The translations under genes and the position numbers were made by a program. This document shows positions 56,480 to 64,000 of a stretch of DNA of 64,000 nt, piece after piece. Positions within the stretch are counted from its first letter, which is position 1. Each line of letters begins with the position of its first letter. The DNA lies in NCBI GenBank assembly GCA_947450645.1, contig CANFWH010000002.1, positions 62,001-126,000 on the forward strand, read 5' to 3'. A model generated the notes under the pieces. The model made no database searches. It was given only the letters and a program-made list of their open reading frames with translations, and was not told the origin of the DNA. This stretch comes from Comamonadaceae bacterium (GTDB taxonomy: Bacteria; Pseudomonadota; Gammaproteobacteria; Burkholderiales; Burkholderiaceae_C).

Positions 56480-57304
56480 TCAAGCTGCTTGCAAGCGCTC
56501 CAGCAGTAATTTGCGACAAGTTGCCAAGTCGTAATCGCTGGTATTAAAGGCAATATCCGCACGGGCATAGAGCAGCTCGCGGGTTTGCAAAATACTTTTT
56601 AAATCATCAATCGCGGCGCGTTGCGTGGTGCGCGTCGCCGCCATCGGGCGGTTGTCGCCTTGGGCGCGAACTCGGCTGAGGTGATCTAAAGGCTTGGCTT
56701 GCAGCCACACGGTGGTGCACTGCCGCAGCAAGAGTTCAAACGAATCGCCATCTGTCACCACGCCGCCTGGGGTGGCAATCACGATGGGCTCTTTTAAAGC
56801 GACGATTTCACGAATCGCTTGGCGCTCGAAACGCCTGTACGCCGCGTCGCCATAGAGGTTGTAAATCTCTGGCAGGCTAGAGCCAGCAAGGCGCTCAATC
56901 TCGCGGCTGATTTCAACAAAACGGAATCCGAGGCTCTTGGCAAGTAACGCCCCCAGCGTACTTTTGCCCGCACCGCGCAGGCCAATCAAAGCAATGCGTT
57001 GCTGGCGCTGGCTACCTGCCGCTTTGCTGCTCAGAGCCGTTGGAGACGCTTTCTCTTGCATCGTCTCACCCAGTAATTGGGGCACGGACACATCAAACGC
57101 CTTGGCAAGCTCAACCAAAATAAGCACCGAGACGTTACCCGTGCCGCCCTCTAAATTTGCCAAGTGCCGCTCGGAAATACGCGCCGCTTGGGAAAGTTGC
57201 TTGCGCGTCATGCCGATTTTGGCACGCAGCGCACGCACGCGCTCGCCAAGGGCGACTAAGAAGGGGTGGCGGCTATCCGTCATCTTTAATGCAATTTGCT
57301 TCAT
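56480..57304 (-). CDS. boxR: BoxR: XRE regulator fused to shikimate-kinase-like domain
   Basis: Repressor of the aerobic benzoyl-CoA (box) pathway that responds to benzoyl-CoA; about 274 residues. The N-terminal XRE helix-turn-helix is LGERVRALRAKIGMTRKQLSQAARISERHLANLEGGTGNVSV. The C-terminal shikimate-kinase-like fold has the P-loop GLRGAGKSTLGALLAKSLGFRFVEISREIERLAG and binds the CoA ligand in known BoxR. The start may be the ATG at 57304 or at 57283 (MTDSRHPFLV), and the frame opens at 57352. It is divergent from boxD with the operator candidate between them. Confidence 0.94.
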   Translation of the reverse strand: MKQIALKMTDSRHPFLVALGERVRALRAKIGMTRKQLSQAARISERHLANLEGGTGNVSVLILVELAKAFDVSVPQLLGETMQEKASPTALSSKAAGSQRQQRIALIGLRGAGKSTLGALLAKSLGFRFVEISREIERLAGSSLPEIYNLYGDAAYRRFERQAIREIVALKEPIVIATPGGVVTDGDSFELLLRQCTTVWLQAKPLDHLSRVRAQGDNRPMAATRTTQRAAIDDLKSILQTRELLYARADIAFNTSDYDLATCRKLLLERLQAA

Positions 57305-57323
57305 AAGGGTGCGATAGTAACAT

Positions 57324-57337
57324 TGCACAATGCTGCA
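57324..57337. promoter_or_regulatory. candidate BoxR operator TGCA-N6-TGCA
   Basis: TGCA-CAATGC-TGCA, two TGCA tandem copies exactly 6 bp apart, lies between the divergent boxR and boxD starts. This matches the operator architecture reported for the Azoarcus BoxR/BzdR family. It sits 20 bp upstream of the boxR ATG at 57304 and 38 bp before boxD, so it could control both. Recognition is by motif and context only. Confidence 0.7.
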
Positions 57338-57374
57338 TTCACTGCCGAGCACAACTCACACAAGGACAGACCCG

Positions 57375-58940
57375 ATGACCGAACTTCTCTCGAACTATTT
57401 AGGCGGCACACCCGTCATGGGCTCTGGCGCAGGCACGCCGTTATTTGACCCCGTGCTGGGCAACGAACTCGTGCGCGTCGATGCCACAGGATTGGACTTA
57501 GCCGCAGGCTTTGACTTTGCCAGACGCCAAGGTGGGCAAGCCTTGCGAGCCATGACCTACCGCGAGCGTGCCGCCATGCTTGGCGCCGTCGTGAAGGTCT
57601 TGCAAGCCAATCGCGATGCCTACTATGACATCGCCATGCAAAACAGTGGGACGGTTAAAAACGATTCTGCCGTTGATATTGACGGCGGCATTTATACGCT
57701 GGGTTACTACGCTAAATTGGGTGAGTCGCTGGGCGATCAAAAATATCTGCTGGATGACGAGCCCGCGGCTTTGGGCCGCGACAAGGAAAAGGGCGTCGCC
57801 TTTGTCTCGCAGCATATCCTCACGCCTACGCACGGGGTGGCGCTTTTGATCAATGCCTTTAATTTCCCGTCTTGGGGTCTGTGGGAAAAGGCCGCGCCTG
57901 CGCTGCTGTCTGGCGTGCCCGTCATCGTTAAACCTGGCACCAGCACAGCTTGGCTGACGCAGCGCATGGTGCGCGATGTGGTGGAAGCGGGCGTGCTACC
58001 CGCAGGTGCGCTCTCCGTCATTTGCGGCTCTAGCGCAGGTTTGATGGATCAGCTCAAAGCTTTCGATGTGGTGTCTTTTACCGGCTCAGCGGATACGGCC
58101 AAGGTCATCCGCTCGCACCCTGCGGTGACCGAACGCTCGGTGCGCGTCAATATCGAGGCCGATAGCGTGAACAGTGCTTGGTTGTTGCCCGATGCAGATG
58201 CCAGTAGCGATTCATTCAAATCTTTGGTGCGCGAAGTGGTGAATGAGATGCGCGTGAAATCGGGGCAAAAATGCACGGCGATTCGCAGGATCTTCGTGCC
58301 AGAGGCCATATACAGCGTGGCTTCCGAGGCGATTAGTGCCAAGCTTGCTCTGCTTGCAGTTGGCAACCCGCGCAACGAATTGGTGAAGATGGGCTCGCTG
58401 GTGAGCCGCGCACAATTCAATACCGTCCAGCAAGGACTTGCGCATTTAAAAACGCAAGCTGAAACATTATTTGATGGCAGCACGCTGTCACTCGTCGATG
58501 TCGATCCTGCTGTGGCCTGCGTGATGGCCCCGACGTTACTCGGCGCTCGTGACCCCAATAGCGATCTCATTCACAACACCGAAGTTTTTGGTCCTGTGGC
58601 GACGCTTGTTCCATACAAAGACTTGGCGCACGCCAAAGCTTTAATCGCACGCGGCGAGGGTTCTTTGGTCGCATCAGTTTATTCGGGCGACACGGCGATG
58701 GCCTCAGAGGCCTCACTGGATATAGCTTTCGCCCATGGCAGAGTACATGTCATTACGCCTGATGTGGCGCAGATTCATACAGGTCACGGCAACGTGATGC
58801 CTCAAACTTTGCACGGCGGTCCTGGTCGTGCGGGCGGCGGCGAAGAGCTAGGCGGCAAGCGCGGCCTTGGCTTTTATCACCGCAGAAGCGGCTTGCAAGT
58901 CTCTCAATCCATCGCCAACACCATGAAGGTTTCAACATGA
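57375..58940 (+). CDS. boxD: 3,4-dehydroadipyl-CoA semialdehyde dehydrogenase BoxD
   Basis: Aldehyde dehydrogenase of the box pathway (NADP-dependent oxidation of 3,4-dehydroadipyl-CoA semialdehyde), about 521 residues from MTELLSNYLGGTPVMGSGAGTPLFDP. Motifs are INAFNFPSWGLWEKAAPALLSGVPVIVKPG, FTGSADTAKVI, NIEADSVNSAWL and the Cys motif VKSGQKCTAIRRIF, a PaaZ/BoxD-like variant. The frame is open from 57330, but the ATG at 57375 was chosen. It overlaps bclA (ATGA). Confidence 0.94.
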   Translation: MTELLSNYLGGTPVMGSGAGTPLFDPVLGNELVRVDATGLDLAAGFDFARRQGGQALRAMTYRERAAMLGAVVKVLQANRDAYYDIAMQNSGTVKNDSAVDIDGGIYTLGYYAKLGESLGDQKYLLDDEPAALGRDKEKGVAFVSQHILTPTHGVALLINAFNFPSWGLWEKAAPALLSGVPVIVKPGTSTAWLTQRMVRDVVEAGVLPAGALSVICGSSAGLMDQLKAFDVVSFTGSADTAKVIRSHPAVTERSVRVNIEADSVNSAWLLPDADASSDSFKSLVREVVNEMRVKSGQKCTAIRRIFVPEAIYSVASEAISAKLALLAVGNPRNELVKMGSLVSRAQFNTVQQGLAHLKTQAETLFDGSTLSLVDVDPAVACVMAPTLLGARDPNSDLIHNTEVFGPVATLVPYKDLAHAKALIARGEGSLVASVYSGDTAMASEASLDIAFAHGRVHVITPDVAQIHTGHGNVMPQTLHGGPGRAGGGEELGGKRGLGFYHRRSGLQVSQSIANTMKVST

Positions 58941-60514
58941 ACGCTACTCTATTCAATTTTGCAGAGCACATTTTTTCGCTCAATAAAAGCCGCGCCAGCA
59001 AGCTCGCGTTTATTGACGACACACGCACGCTCACCTACGGCGAACTAGAGCGGCAAGCACGCCGCACAGCGGCAAGCCTTATCCAGCTTGGCCTTCGGCG
59101 CGAAGAGCGGGTGTTTGTTTTGATGCACGACAACGTGGACTGGCCCGTCGCATTTTTGGGTTGTCTATACGCAGGCATCGTCCCCGTCGCCGTCAATACG
59201 CTGTTGCCAGCGGACGATTTGGCGTACATGCTGGAACACTCTCGCTCTCGCGCCGCGATTGTGTCCGAGGCGCTCTTGCCGACGTTTAATGAGGCGCTTG
59301 CTAAGGCATCGGCCCACGAAGTCCAGCACACGCTCATTTCAAAGCCCGCCCTCTCGCAAGCCTTTCTGGATGAGGCCTGCGAGCCAATGGCAAGCCCAGC
59401 GCCCACACACCCAGACGACATCGGGTTTTGGCTTTATTCATCGGGTTCAACGGGTAAGCCCAAAGGCACGGTGCACACGCACGCCAATCCGTATCACACG
59501 ACCGAACTCTTTGGCAAAGCGGTGCTGGGTATTCAAGAGTCCGACGTGCTGTTTTCTGCTGCCAAATTATTTTTTGCCTATGGCCTTGGCAACGGACTGT
59601 CGTTCCCGCTAGCTGTTGGTGCAACGGTGATCTTGTTCGCCGAGCGTCCTACGCCCGATGCCGTATTTAAACGCTGGACGGGCGCTACGCCTGTGCTGGC
59701 AGGATTGAAACCTACCATCTTTTTTGGCGCACCCACAGGCTTTGCGGGCATGCTGGCCGCGCCCAACTTGCCTGCCAAGTCAGAGGTTGCACTGCGTATG
59801 TGCTCGTCGGCTGGCGAGGCCTTGCCACGCGATATTGGCGAGCGCTTCACAAAGCATTTTGGCGTGCAGATTGTGGATGGCATTGGCTCGACTGAGATGC
59901 TGCACGTATACCTATCCAACCGCCCAGACGATGTGCGCTATGGCACGACGGGCAAAGCGGTCGCGGGCTACGAGCTCTCGCTACGGGATGACGCTGGCAA
60001 TGAAGTGGCGGACGGCGAAGTGGGTGATCTCTACATCCAAGGCCCAAGCGCGGCGCTGATGTATTGGACGCGCCGCGATAAAAGCGCCGAAACCTTCCAA
60101 GGCGCGTGGCTTAAGAGCGGTGACAAATATGTGCGTGATGCGGATGGCTATTACACCTACTCAGGCCGCAGTGACGACATGTTCAAAATCAGCGGTCAAT
60201 ACGTCTCGCCATTCGAGGTGGAGTCCACATTGATGCAGCACAGCGCGGTGTTGGAAGCAGCAGTCGTAGCGGTTCTAGACGAAAATGGTCTGACTCGCGC
60301 CAAAGCGTATGTGGTTTTAAAAGCAGGACAGACGGCGAGCGATGCACTCAACACGGAGTTGCAAGCGTTTGTGAAATCAAAGCTTGCACCGCACAAATAT
60401 CCACGTCAAATTGAATTTATTGCCGAGTTGCCGAAAACGGCGACGGGGAAGATTCAGCGGTTTAAATTGCGTGTGGTGCCTCCGACAGGAATCGAACCTG
60501 TATCTAGCGCTTAG
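58937..60514 (+). CDS. bclA: benzoate-CoA ligase
   Basis: Activates benzoate to benzoyl-CoA (AMP-forming), the entry step of the box pathway; 525 residues. Motifs are LYSSGSTGKPKGTVHTH (P-loop), MCSSAGEALP, DGIGSTEMLHVYLSNRPDDVRYGTTGKAV, YSGRSDDMFKISGQYVSPFEVES and the catalytic Lys in LPKTATGKIQRFKLR. After FKLR the frame has no stop of its own. It continues as VVPPTGIEPVSSA through 41 bp of an antisense tRNA-Arg gene before ending. It is coupled to boxD by ATGA. Confidence 0.93.
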   Translation: MNATLFNFAEHIFSLNKSRASKLAFIDDTRTLTYGELERQARRTAASLIQLGLRREERVFVLMHDNVDWPVAFLGCLYAGIVPVAVNTLLPADDLAYMLEHSRSRAAIVSEALLPTFNEALAKASAHEVQHTLISKPALSQAFLDEACEPMASPAPTHPDDIGFWLYSSGSTGKPKGTVHTHANPYHTTELFGKAVLGIQESDVLFSAAKLFFAYGLGNGLSFPLAVGATVILFAERPTPDAVFKRWTGATPVLAGLKPTIFFGAPTGFAGMLAAPNLPAKSEVALRMCSSAGEALPRDIGERFTKHFGVQIVDGIGSTEMLHVYLSNRPDDVRYGTTGKAVAGYELSLRDDAGNEVADGEVGDLYIQGPSAALMYWTRRDKSAETFQGAWLKSGDKYVRDADGYYTYSGRSDDMFKISGQYVSPFEVESTLMQHSAVLEAAVVAVLDENGLTRAKAYVVLKAGQTASDALNTELQAFVKSKLAPHKYPRQIEFIAELPKTATGKIQRFKLRVVPPTGIEPVSSA

Positions 60515-60548
60515 GAGGCACTCGTTCTATCCATTGAACTACGGCGGC
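60474..60548 (-). tRNA. tRNA-Arg (CCT anticodon)
   Basis: Minus-strand cloverleaf with encoded CCA. The acceptor is GCCGCCG opposite CGGAGGC, with a G4-A69 mismatch; the D-arm is GTTC/GAAC. The anticodon arm AGTGC-CTCCTAA-GCGCT gives anticodon CCT, the T-arm is ACAGG-TTCGATT-CCTGT and the discriminator is A. It reads AGG codons. Its 3-prime 41 nt lie antisense over the last codons and stop of bclA. Confidence 0.93.
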
Positions 60549-60589
60549 AAAATGGTTTTTGCAATTGCGTGATTTTAGACGCTCCACAA

Positions 60590-63500
60590 CTAAGCAGTTG
60601 CTTGCGCGGTGTAGCGTATCAGCACTTCCAAGAGTTCATCTTCAGAATACGGCTTGCCCAAATATTCATTCGCGCCAAGCTCTTTGGCATGATCGCGATG
60701 TTTGTCGGCAATGCGCGAGGTAATCATCACCACTGGCAAGTGGCTCAGTCGCTCTGACGCACGAATGCTACGCAACAACTCAAAGCCATCCATGCGTGGC
60801 ATTTCTACATCCGACAATACGAGCGCTGGGATCTCTAGGCGCAGCGTATCCAAAGCTTGGCGTCCATCTGCCGCGACAACAACGCGATAACCTTCGCGCT
60901 GCAAGAGGCGCTGCAAGACACGGCGCATCGTGATGGAGTCATCCACCACCATCACCAAAGGCGCTTGAGATGCGCTTTGTGCAGCGTTTTGCATCTCGGT
61001 ATTGATTGCTTGCTCCGCCACTGGCATGGAAGCCCCATCAGCAAGCCGCGGCCCATAAACAGCGGCCAATGCGACAGGGTTGTAGATCAGCACCGTGGGC
61101 CCTGTGGGCAGTACGGTCATGCCAGACAAGCCTGGCATCTGCGCAAGCTGTGTCCCTAAGTTTTTAACCATCACCTCTTGGTTACCCAGCACCTCATCCA
61201 CATGCAGAGCAATAGTTTGACCCGCACTTTGCAAAAGCATGACGTTTTGCGTGGGCTGCTCGAGAACTGAACTAGGTGTTTTATATTGCAGTAAATGGCT
61301 GAGGCCATAAAATGGATAGGCTTGATCGCCGTGGGTAAAAGATTTTTTCTCTTGCGCTTTCAAGATTTTTTCTGGTTTCACACGCACAATGGTGCTCACT
61401 AAATTACCAGGAATGCCTGTCATTTGTGAGCCCGTGCGAACCAGCACAATTTGTGTTACGGCCGTAGTTAGCGGCAAAATTAACTTAAACGATGTACCTG
61501 TACCTTGCGTCGTGGCGACTTCGATACGCCCGCCCAGTGCCAACACTTGACTGCGGACCACGTCCATGCCAATGCCACGTCCCGCTAGCTCGGACACTTC
61601 GGCTACGGCACTAAGACCTGACATAAAGATCAACTCAGCTGGATCCGCATTGAGCTGAGACTGCCCTAATCTCGCGCGCGCCTTGCGTAGCAGGGCATCA
61701 TGGTCGATGCCATCTCCATCGTCTTGCAAACCCACAATCACGTCATTACTTTGCTGACTTAATTGAATCGTGATTTGTCCTTGTACAGGCTTGCCTTTGG
61801 CTTCTCGCTCAGCTGGTAGCTCAATACCATGGACCACGGCATTGCGTAACAAATGTTCAAAAACAGGAAGCATACGCTCCAGCACTGAGCGATCCATTTC
61901 TTGTGCGCCATTTTGAATCGTGAGCTCGATTGTTTTTCCAAGCTCGGCGCTAGTCATGCGCACGAGGCGATGCAGCCGCTCACCCACAGAGTCAAAATCA
62001 ACCATGCGTGTTCGCAACAAGTTGCGTTGTAAATCTCTGGTTTGGCGCAACTGCGCCGCCAAATCATCTTCGGTGGTGTTGAGACTACGCTGTAAGCCGC
62101 GCTGCAAAGTTGAGATGTCACTCAGCGCTTCGGCCATAAAACGCGTGAGCTCTTGCGTTCTTGTAAAGCGATCTAGCTCGAGTGGATCAAAACTATTGGC
62201 AGCGTCGATCACCTGCGCCTGACGAGACTGCATTTGTGACTCGGTTTGAAGTTCCATTTCACGCAGTTGATCACGCAGACGCTGCACTTGCAAACCCATA
62301 TCCGATAAGGTGCGCAGCGATCTGATGATTTCTGCTTCCATGCGCGACCGCGCAATCATTAGCTCACCCGTTTGGTTCACTAATCGATCCACCGTGTTCG
62401 ATTGCACGCGGATCGTCTCGCCACTCGGCACAGCGACAAAAGGCTGCGGCTGTACAGCCGATTGAACCCTCTGCTGCAAAGACTGCGTTGGCTGCACCGA
62501 TGGCGCAACCATTTGGTCATAGGCTTGCAAAAGACGAGCGAGCTGATCGTCGCTAGGCTTGCCGCTAATCGCTTCAATCTGTGACTCAAGGTCGTGTGCG
62601 CGCTCGGCCAAGGATTGTTCGCCCACCAATCTCGCGCTGCCCTTAAGCGTATGCAACGTCCGCAGAGCTTGCGCTTTATCCCAGGTACGTAATGCCGCCC
62701 CGAGCTCGGGGATAAGTTGCGCTGACTCTTCTTCGAAAATAGTCTTCACCTCTGAATCAACACTAGTAACCAAAGGAGCGGACTGAATGGGCGTCAGTTC
62801 AGTAGGCGCAGATGCAGGAGCCGGCGCTATAGGCCGTGCATCCAAATAAGCCTGTAATTTATCTATCAGCGACACATCGGTCGTTTTTAAAAACCCTGCA
62901 GCAAATTGATGGAGCAAGCGTCTGATTTCGTCTGCCGCATTCGCTAGTGTTTGCGCCAAATCAACCGAATACACCTCCTGCGTCTGAGCTCTTTCAATCA
63001 GACGTTCCGTCAATTTAGCAAGCTGCGCACAACTCTCAAAACCAACCGTTGCCGAGCTTCCTGCCAATGCATGTGCCCACGTCAATGCTTGGCTCGGAAC
63101 AGGCTGGGTCTCGTCCAAGGTCCATTCCGACAGGGCTAGCGCCAGTTGACGCGACCACTCATCAGTCTCATTGAGGTAAGCTTGATACAGTGGAATGGAA
63201 ATTTGTAGATCACCAATCGTTTTTGTTTGCGCATCGACGGCTTCATCCACTCCCAAAGGTTCAGCAGGGAGATCCAAAAAGTCAGCTGGAGGTAAATCAA
63301 AGGCGGCTGGAATGGACTGTGTGGACTCTAGAGCCTTCAGACCATCTCTTAGTGAATCTAATTGCCAATCGATGCCCGATGTGTCGAGTGCCGAGCCATT
63401 GGCTGCATGCTGCGCTTGCATATGATGCGTCCAATCTTTCATGCGCACTATTTGATCGGCGCAAAGCTGAAATGCGCCTGAGCTGAGCTGTTGCTGCTGT

Positions 63501-64000
63501 GCGAGCTTATCGTTGAGATATTGCTCCAACAGCCAAGCCGACTCACCAAAATCGGGCAAGCCAACAACCCTTGCACCGCCTTTTAAAGTATGAAAGGCGC
63601 GCCGAATCGCGATCAAAGTTTCAACATGTTCAGGTTGCTCAGATAGTTGCACAAGATCGAGATGCGCTTGTACGAGCACCTCTTGCGCCTCCATTAAAAA
63701 GATGTACTCGATAGATTCCTCTTGCTCTGACTCCGGCATAGCCATTCGCTCAGGCACAGGGTGCGCTAAGGATGATGCCGCTTGATAAGCCAGTTCGGGC
63801 TTATGTGCCCACATGCTCAGCATAAGTCCAAGGCCTGCCAAATCAGCGGCGAGTTGCTTTTGCATGGGTGCATCCATGATCTGCGGACTTTGTATCAACG
63901 CTTCTATTTTTGTTTCAACAGGTAAAGCGGCATTGGCAAAATCCTCCAGCTTCAAGGAGCGTGCAATCTCACGTATTTGCTGCAATTTGGATGGTACAAG
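60590..64000 (-). CDS. ChpA/PilL-type hybrid chemotaxis histidine kinase (partial, N-terminus off the window)
   Basis: CheA-like kinase for type IV pilus/twitching-type chemosensing; at least 1,131 residues are visible and the frame is open to the window edge, so the N-terminus is missing. In order: an Hpt domain (RRAFHTLKGGARVVGL), a degenerate Hpt-like repeat (LTWAHALAGSSATVGF), a third Hpt (LRTLHTLKGSARLVGE), a dimerisation region, the ATPase (LQDDGDGIDHDAL; ELAGRGIGMDVVRSQV; GTGTSFKLILP), a CheW-like domain and a C-terminal receiver (VMVVDDSITMRRVL; VLSDVEMPRMDGF; LGKPYSEDEL). The receiver at the end is the PilL/ChpA layout. It is downstream of tRNA-Arg on the same strand. Confidence 0.88.
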   Translation of the reverse strand, partial: LVPSKLQQIREIARSLKLEDFANAALPVETKIEALIQSPQIMDAPMQKQLAADLAGLGLMLSMWAHKPELAYQAASSLAHPVPERMAMPESEQEESIEYIFLMEAQEVLVQAHLDLVQLSEQPEHVETLIAIRRAFHTLKGGARVVGLPDFGESAWLLEQYLNDKLAQQQQLSSGAFQLCADQIVRMKDWTHHMQAQHAANGSALDTSGIDWQLDSLRDGLKALESTQSIPAAFDLPPADFLDLPAEPLGVDEAVDAQTKTIGDLQISIPLYQAYLNETDEWSRQLALALSEWTLDETQPVPSQALTWAHALAGSSATVGFESCAQLAKLTERLIERAQTQEVYSVDLAQTLANAADEIRRLLHQFAAGFLKTTDVSLIDKLQAYLDARPIAPAPASAPTELTPIQSAPLVTSVDSEVKTIFEEESAQLIPELGAALRTWDKAQALRTLHTLKGSARLVGEQSLAERAHDLESQIEAISGKPSDDQLARLLQAYDQMVAPSVQPTQSLQQRVQSAVQPQPFVAVPSGETIRVQSNTVDRLVNQTGELMIARSRMEAEIIRSLRTLSDMGLQVQRLRDQLREMELQTESQMQSRQAQVIDAANSFDPLELDRFTRTQELTRFMAEALSDISTLQRGLQRSLNTTEDDLAAQLRQTRDLQRNLLRTRMVDFDSVGERLHRLVRMTSAELGKTIELTIQNGAQEMDRSVLERMLPVFEHLLRNAVVHGIELPAEREAKGKPVQGQITIQLSQQSNDVIVGLQDDGDGIDHDALLRKARARLGQSQLNADPAELIFMSGLSAVAEVSELAGRGIGMDVVRSQVLALGGRIEVATTQGTGTSFKLILPLTTAVTQIVLVRTGSQMTGIPGNLVSTIVRVKPEKILKAQEKKSFTHGDQAYPFYGLSHLLQYKTPSSVLEQPTQNVMLLQSAGQTIALHVDEVLGNQEVMVKNLGTQLAQMPGLSGMTVLPTGPTVLIYNPVALAAVYGPRLADGASMPVAEQAINTEMQNAAQSASQAPLVMVVDDSITMRRVLQRLLQREGYRVVVAADGRQALDTLRLEIPALVLSDVEMPRMDGFELLRSIRASERLSHLPVVMITSRIADKHRDHAKELGANEYLGKPYSEDELLEVLIRYTAQATA

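Noticed and set aside
60475-60514. PTGIEPVSSA as a conserved C-terminal protein motif of BclA
   Set aside because: It is the reverse-strand translation of the tRNA T-arm and variable region, not a protein domain.
60549-60589. Terminator for the ChpA-type gene in the gap before tRNA-Arg
   Set aside because: The 41-bp gap shows no stable hairpin with a T-run on the minus strand.

Overview
The window is a dense, almost transposon-free stretch of a betaproteobacterial chromosome, most likely Burkholderiales. Support for this comes from the hisF-hisI-hisE-DUF4870-hinT-tatABC block, the suhB/trmJ/cysE arrangement, TctC/Bug binding proteins, the BoxR/box benzoyl-CoA pathway and moderate GC. No IS, prophage, rRNA or CRISPR array was seen. 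No gap without a gene exceeds 300 bp; the longest (about 200 bp, 7362-7560) holds a tRNA. Both window edges cut a gene: a HupE/UreJ gene on the left and a ChpA/PilL-type hybrid kinase on the right.

1-11.2 kb is nitrogen acquisition. A five-gene urea ABC transporter (urtABCDE) points right, while ureA-ureJ points left from the same 124-bp intergenic region. That region carries two back-to-back sigma-54 promoter matches. ureD is stranded on the far side of urtE, right behind a tRNA-Val gene. A glutamate/aspartate-type ABC transporter (gltIJKL) and mscL follow. 11.2-20.1 kb is mostly housekeeping: pdxA, a Nif3-like gene, a DegS/AlgW-type protease, tatABC, hinT, hisIEF, argB, then a TSUP permease and a small [2Fe-2S] ferredoxin.

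20.1-33.3 kb is the most novel part. It is a tightly packed, one-direction cluster: TauABC-like transporter, SDR dehydrogenase, cupin, an alpha/beta-hydrolase fused to a ThDP enzyme, a second hydrolase, an aspartate-dehydrogenase-like enzyme, an aldehyde dehydrogenase, a type-I extradiol (VOC) protein, a Bug binding protein, and a Rieske oxygenase with an extra N-terminal recombinase-like HTH-type module. This reads as a complete import, ring-hydroxylation, ring-cleavage, hydrolysis, decarboxylation and oxidation pathway for an unknown aromatic or heteroaromatic substrate.

34.1-60.5 kb carries the aerobic hybrid (box) benzoate pathway split into two loci. The first is acetoacetyl-CoA-synthetase-like gene + boxC-boxB-boxA (34.1-40.6 kb). 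The second is boxR divergent from boxD-bclA (56.5-60.5 kb), with a TGCA-N6-TGCA operator candidate between them. Between the two loci lie pmbA, darP/yjgA, mogA, an AAA/DUF4143 ATPase, cysE, trmJ, suhB, a LysR-controlled hydantoinase/oxoprolinase-type operon (FAH-family, hyuA, hyuB, a small unknown subunit, Bug binding protein), and mutS. bclA runs into an antisense tRNA-Arg(CCU) and borrows its stop codon from it. The window ends in a multi-Hpt CheA-type kinase.
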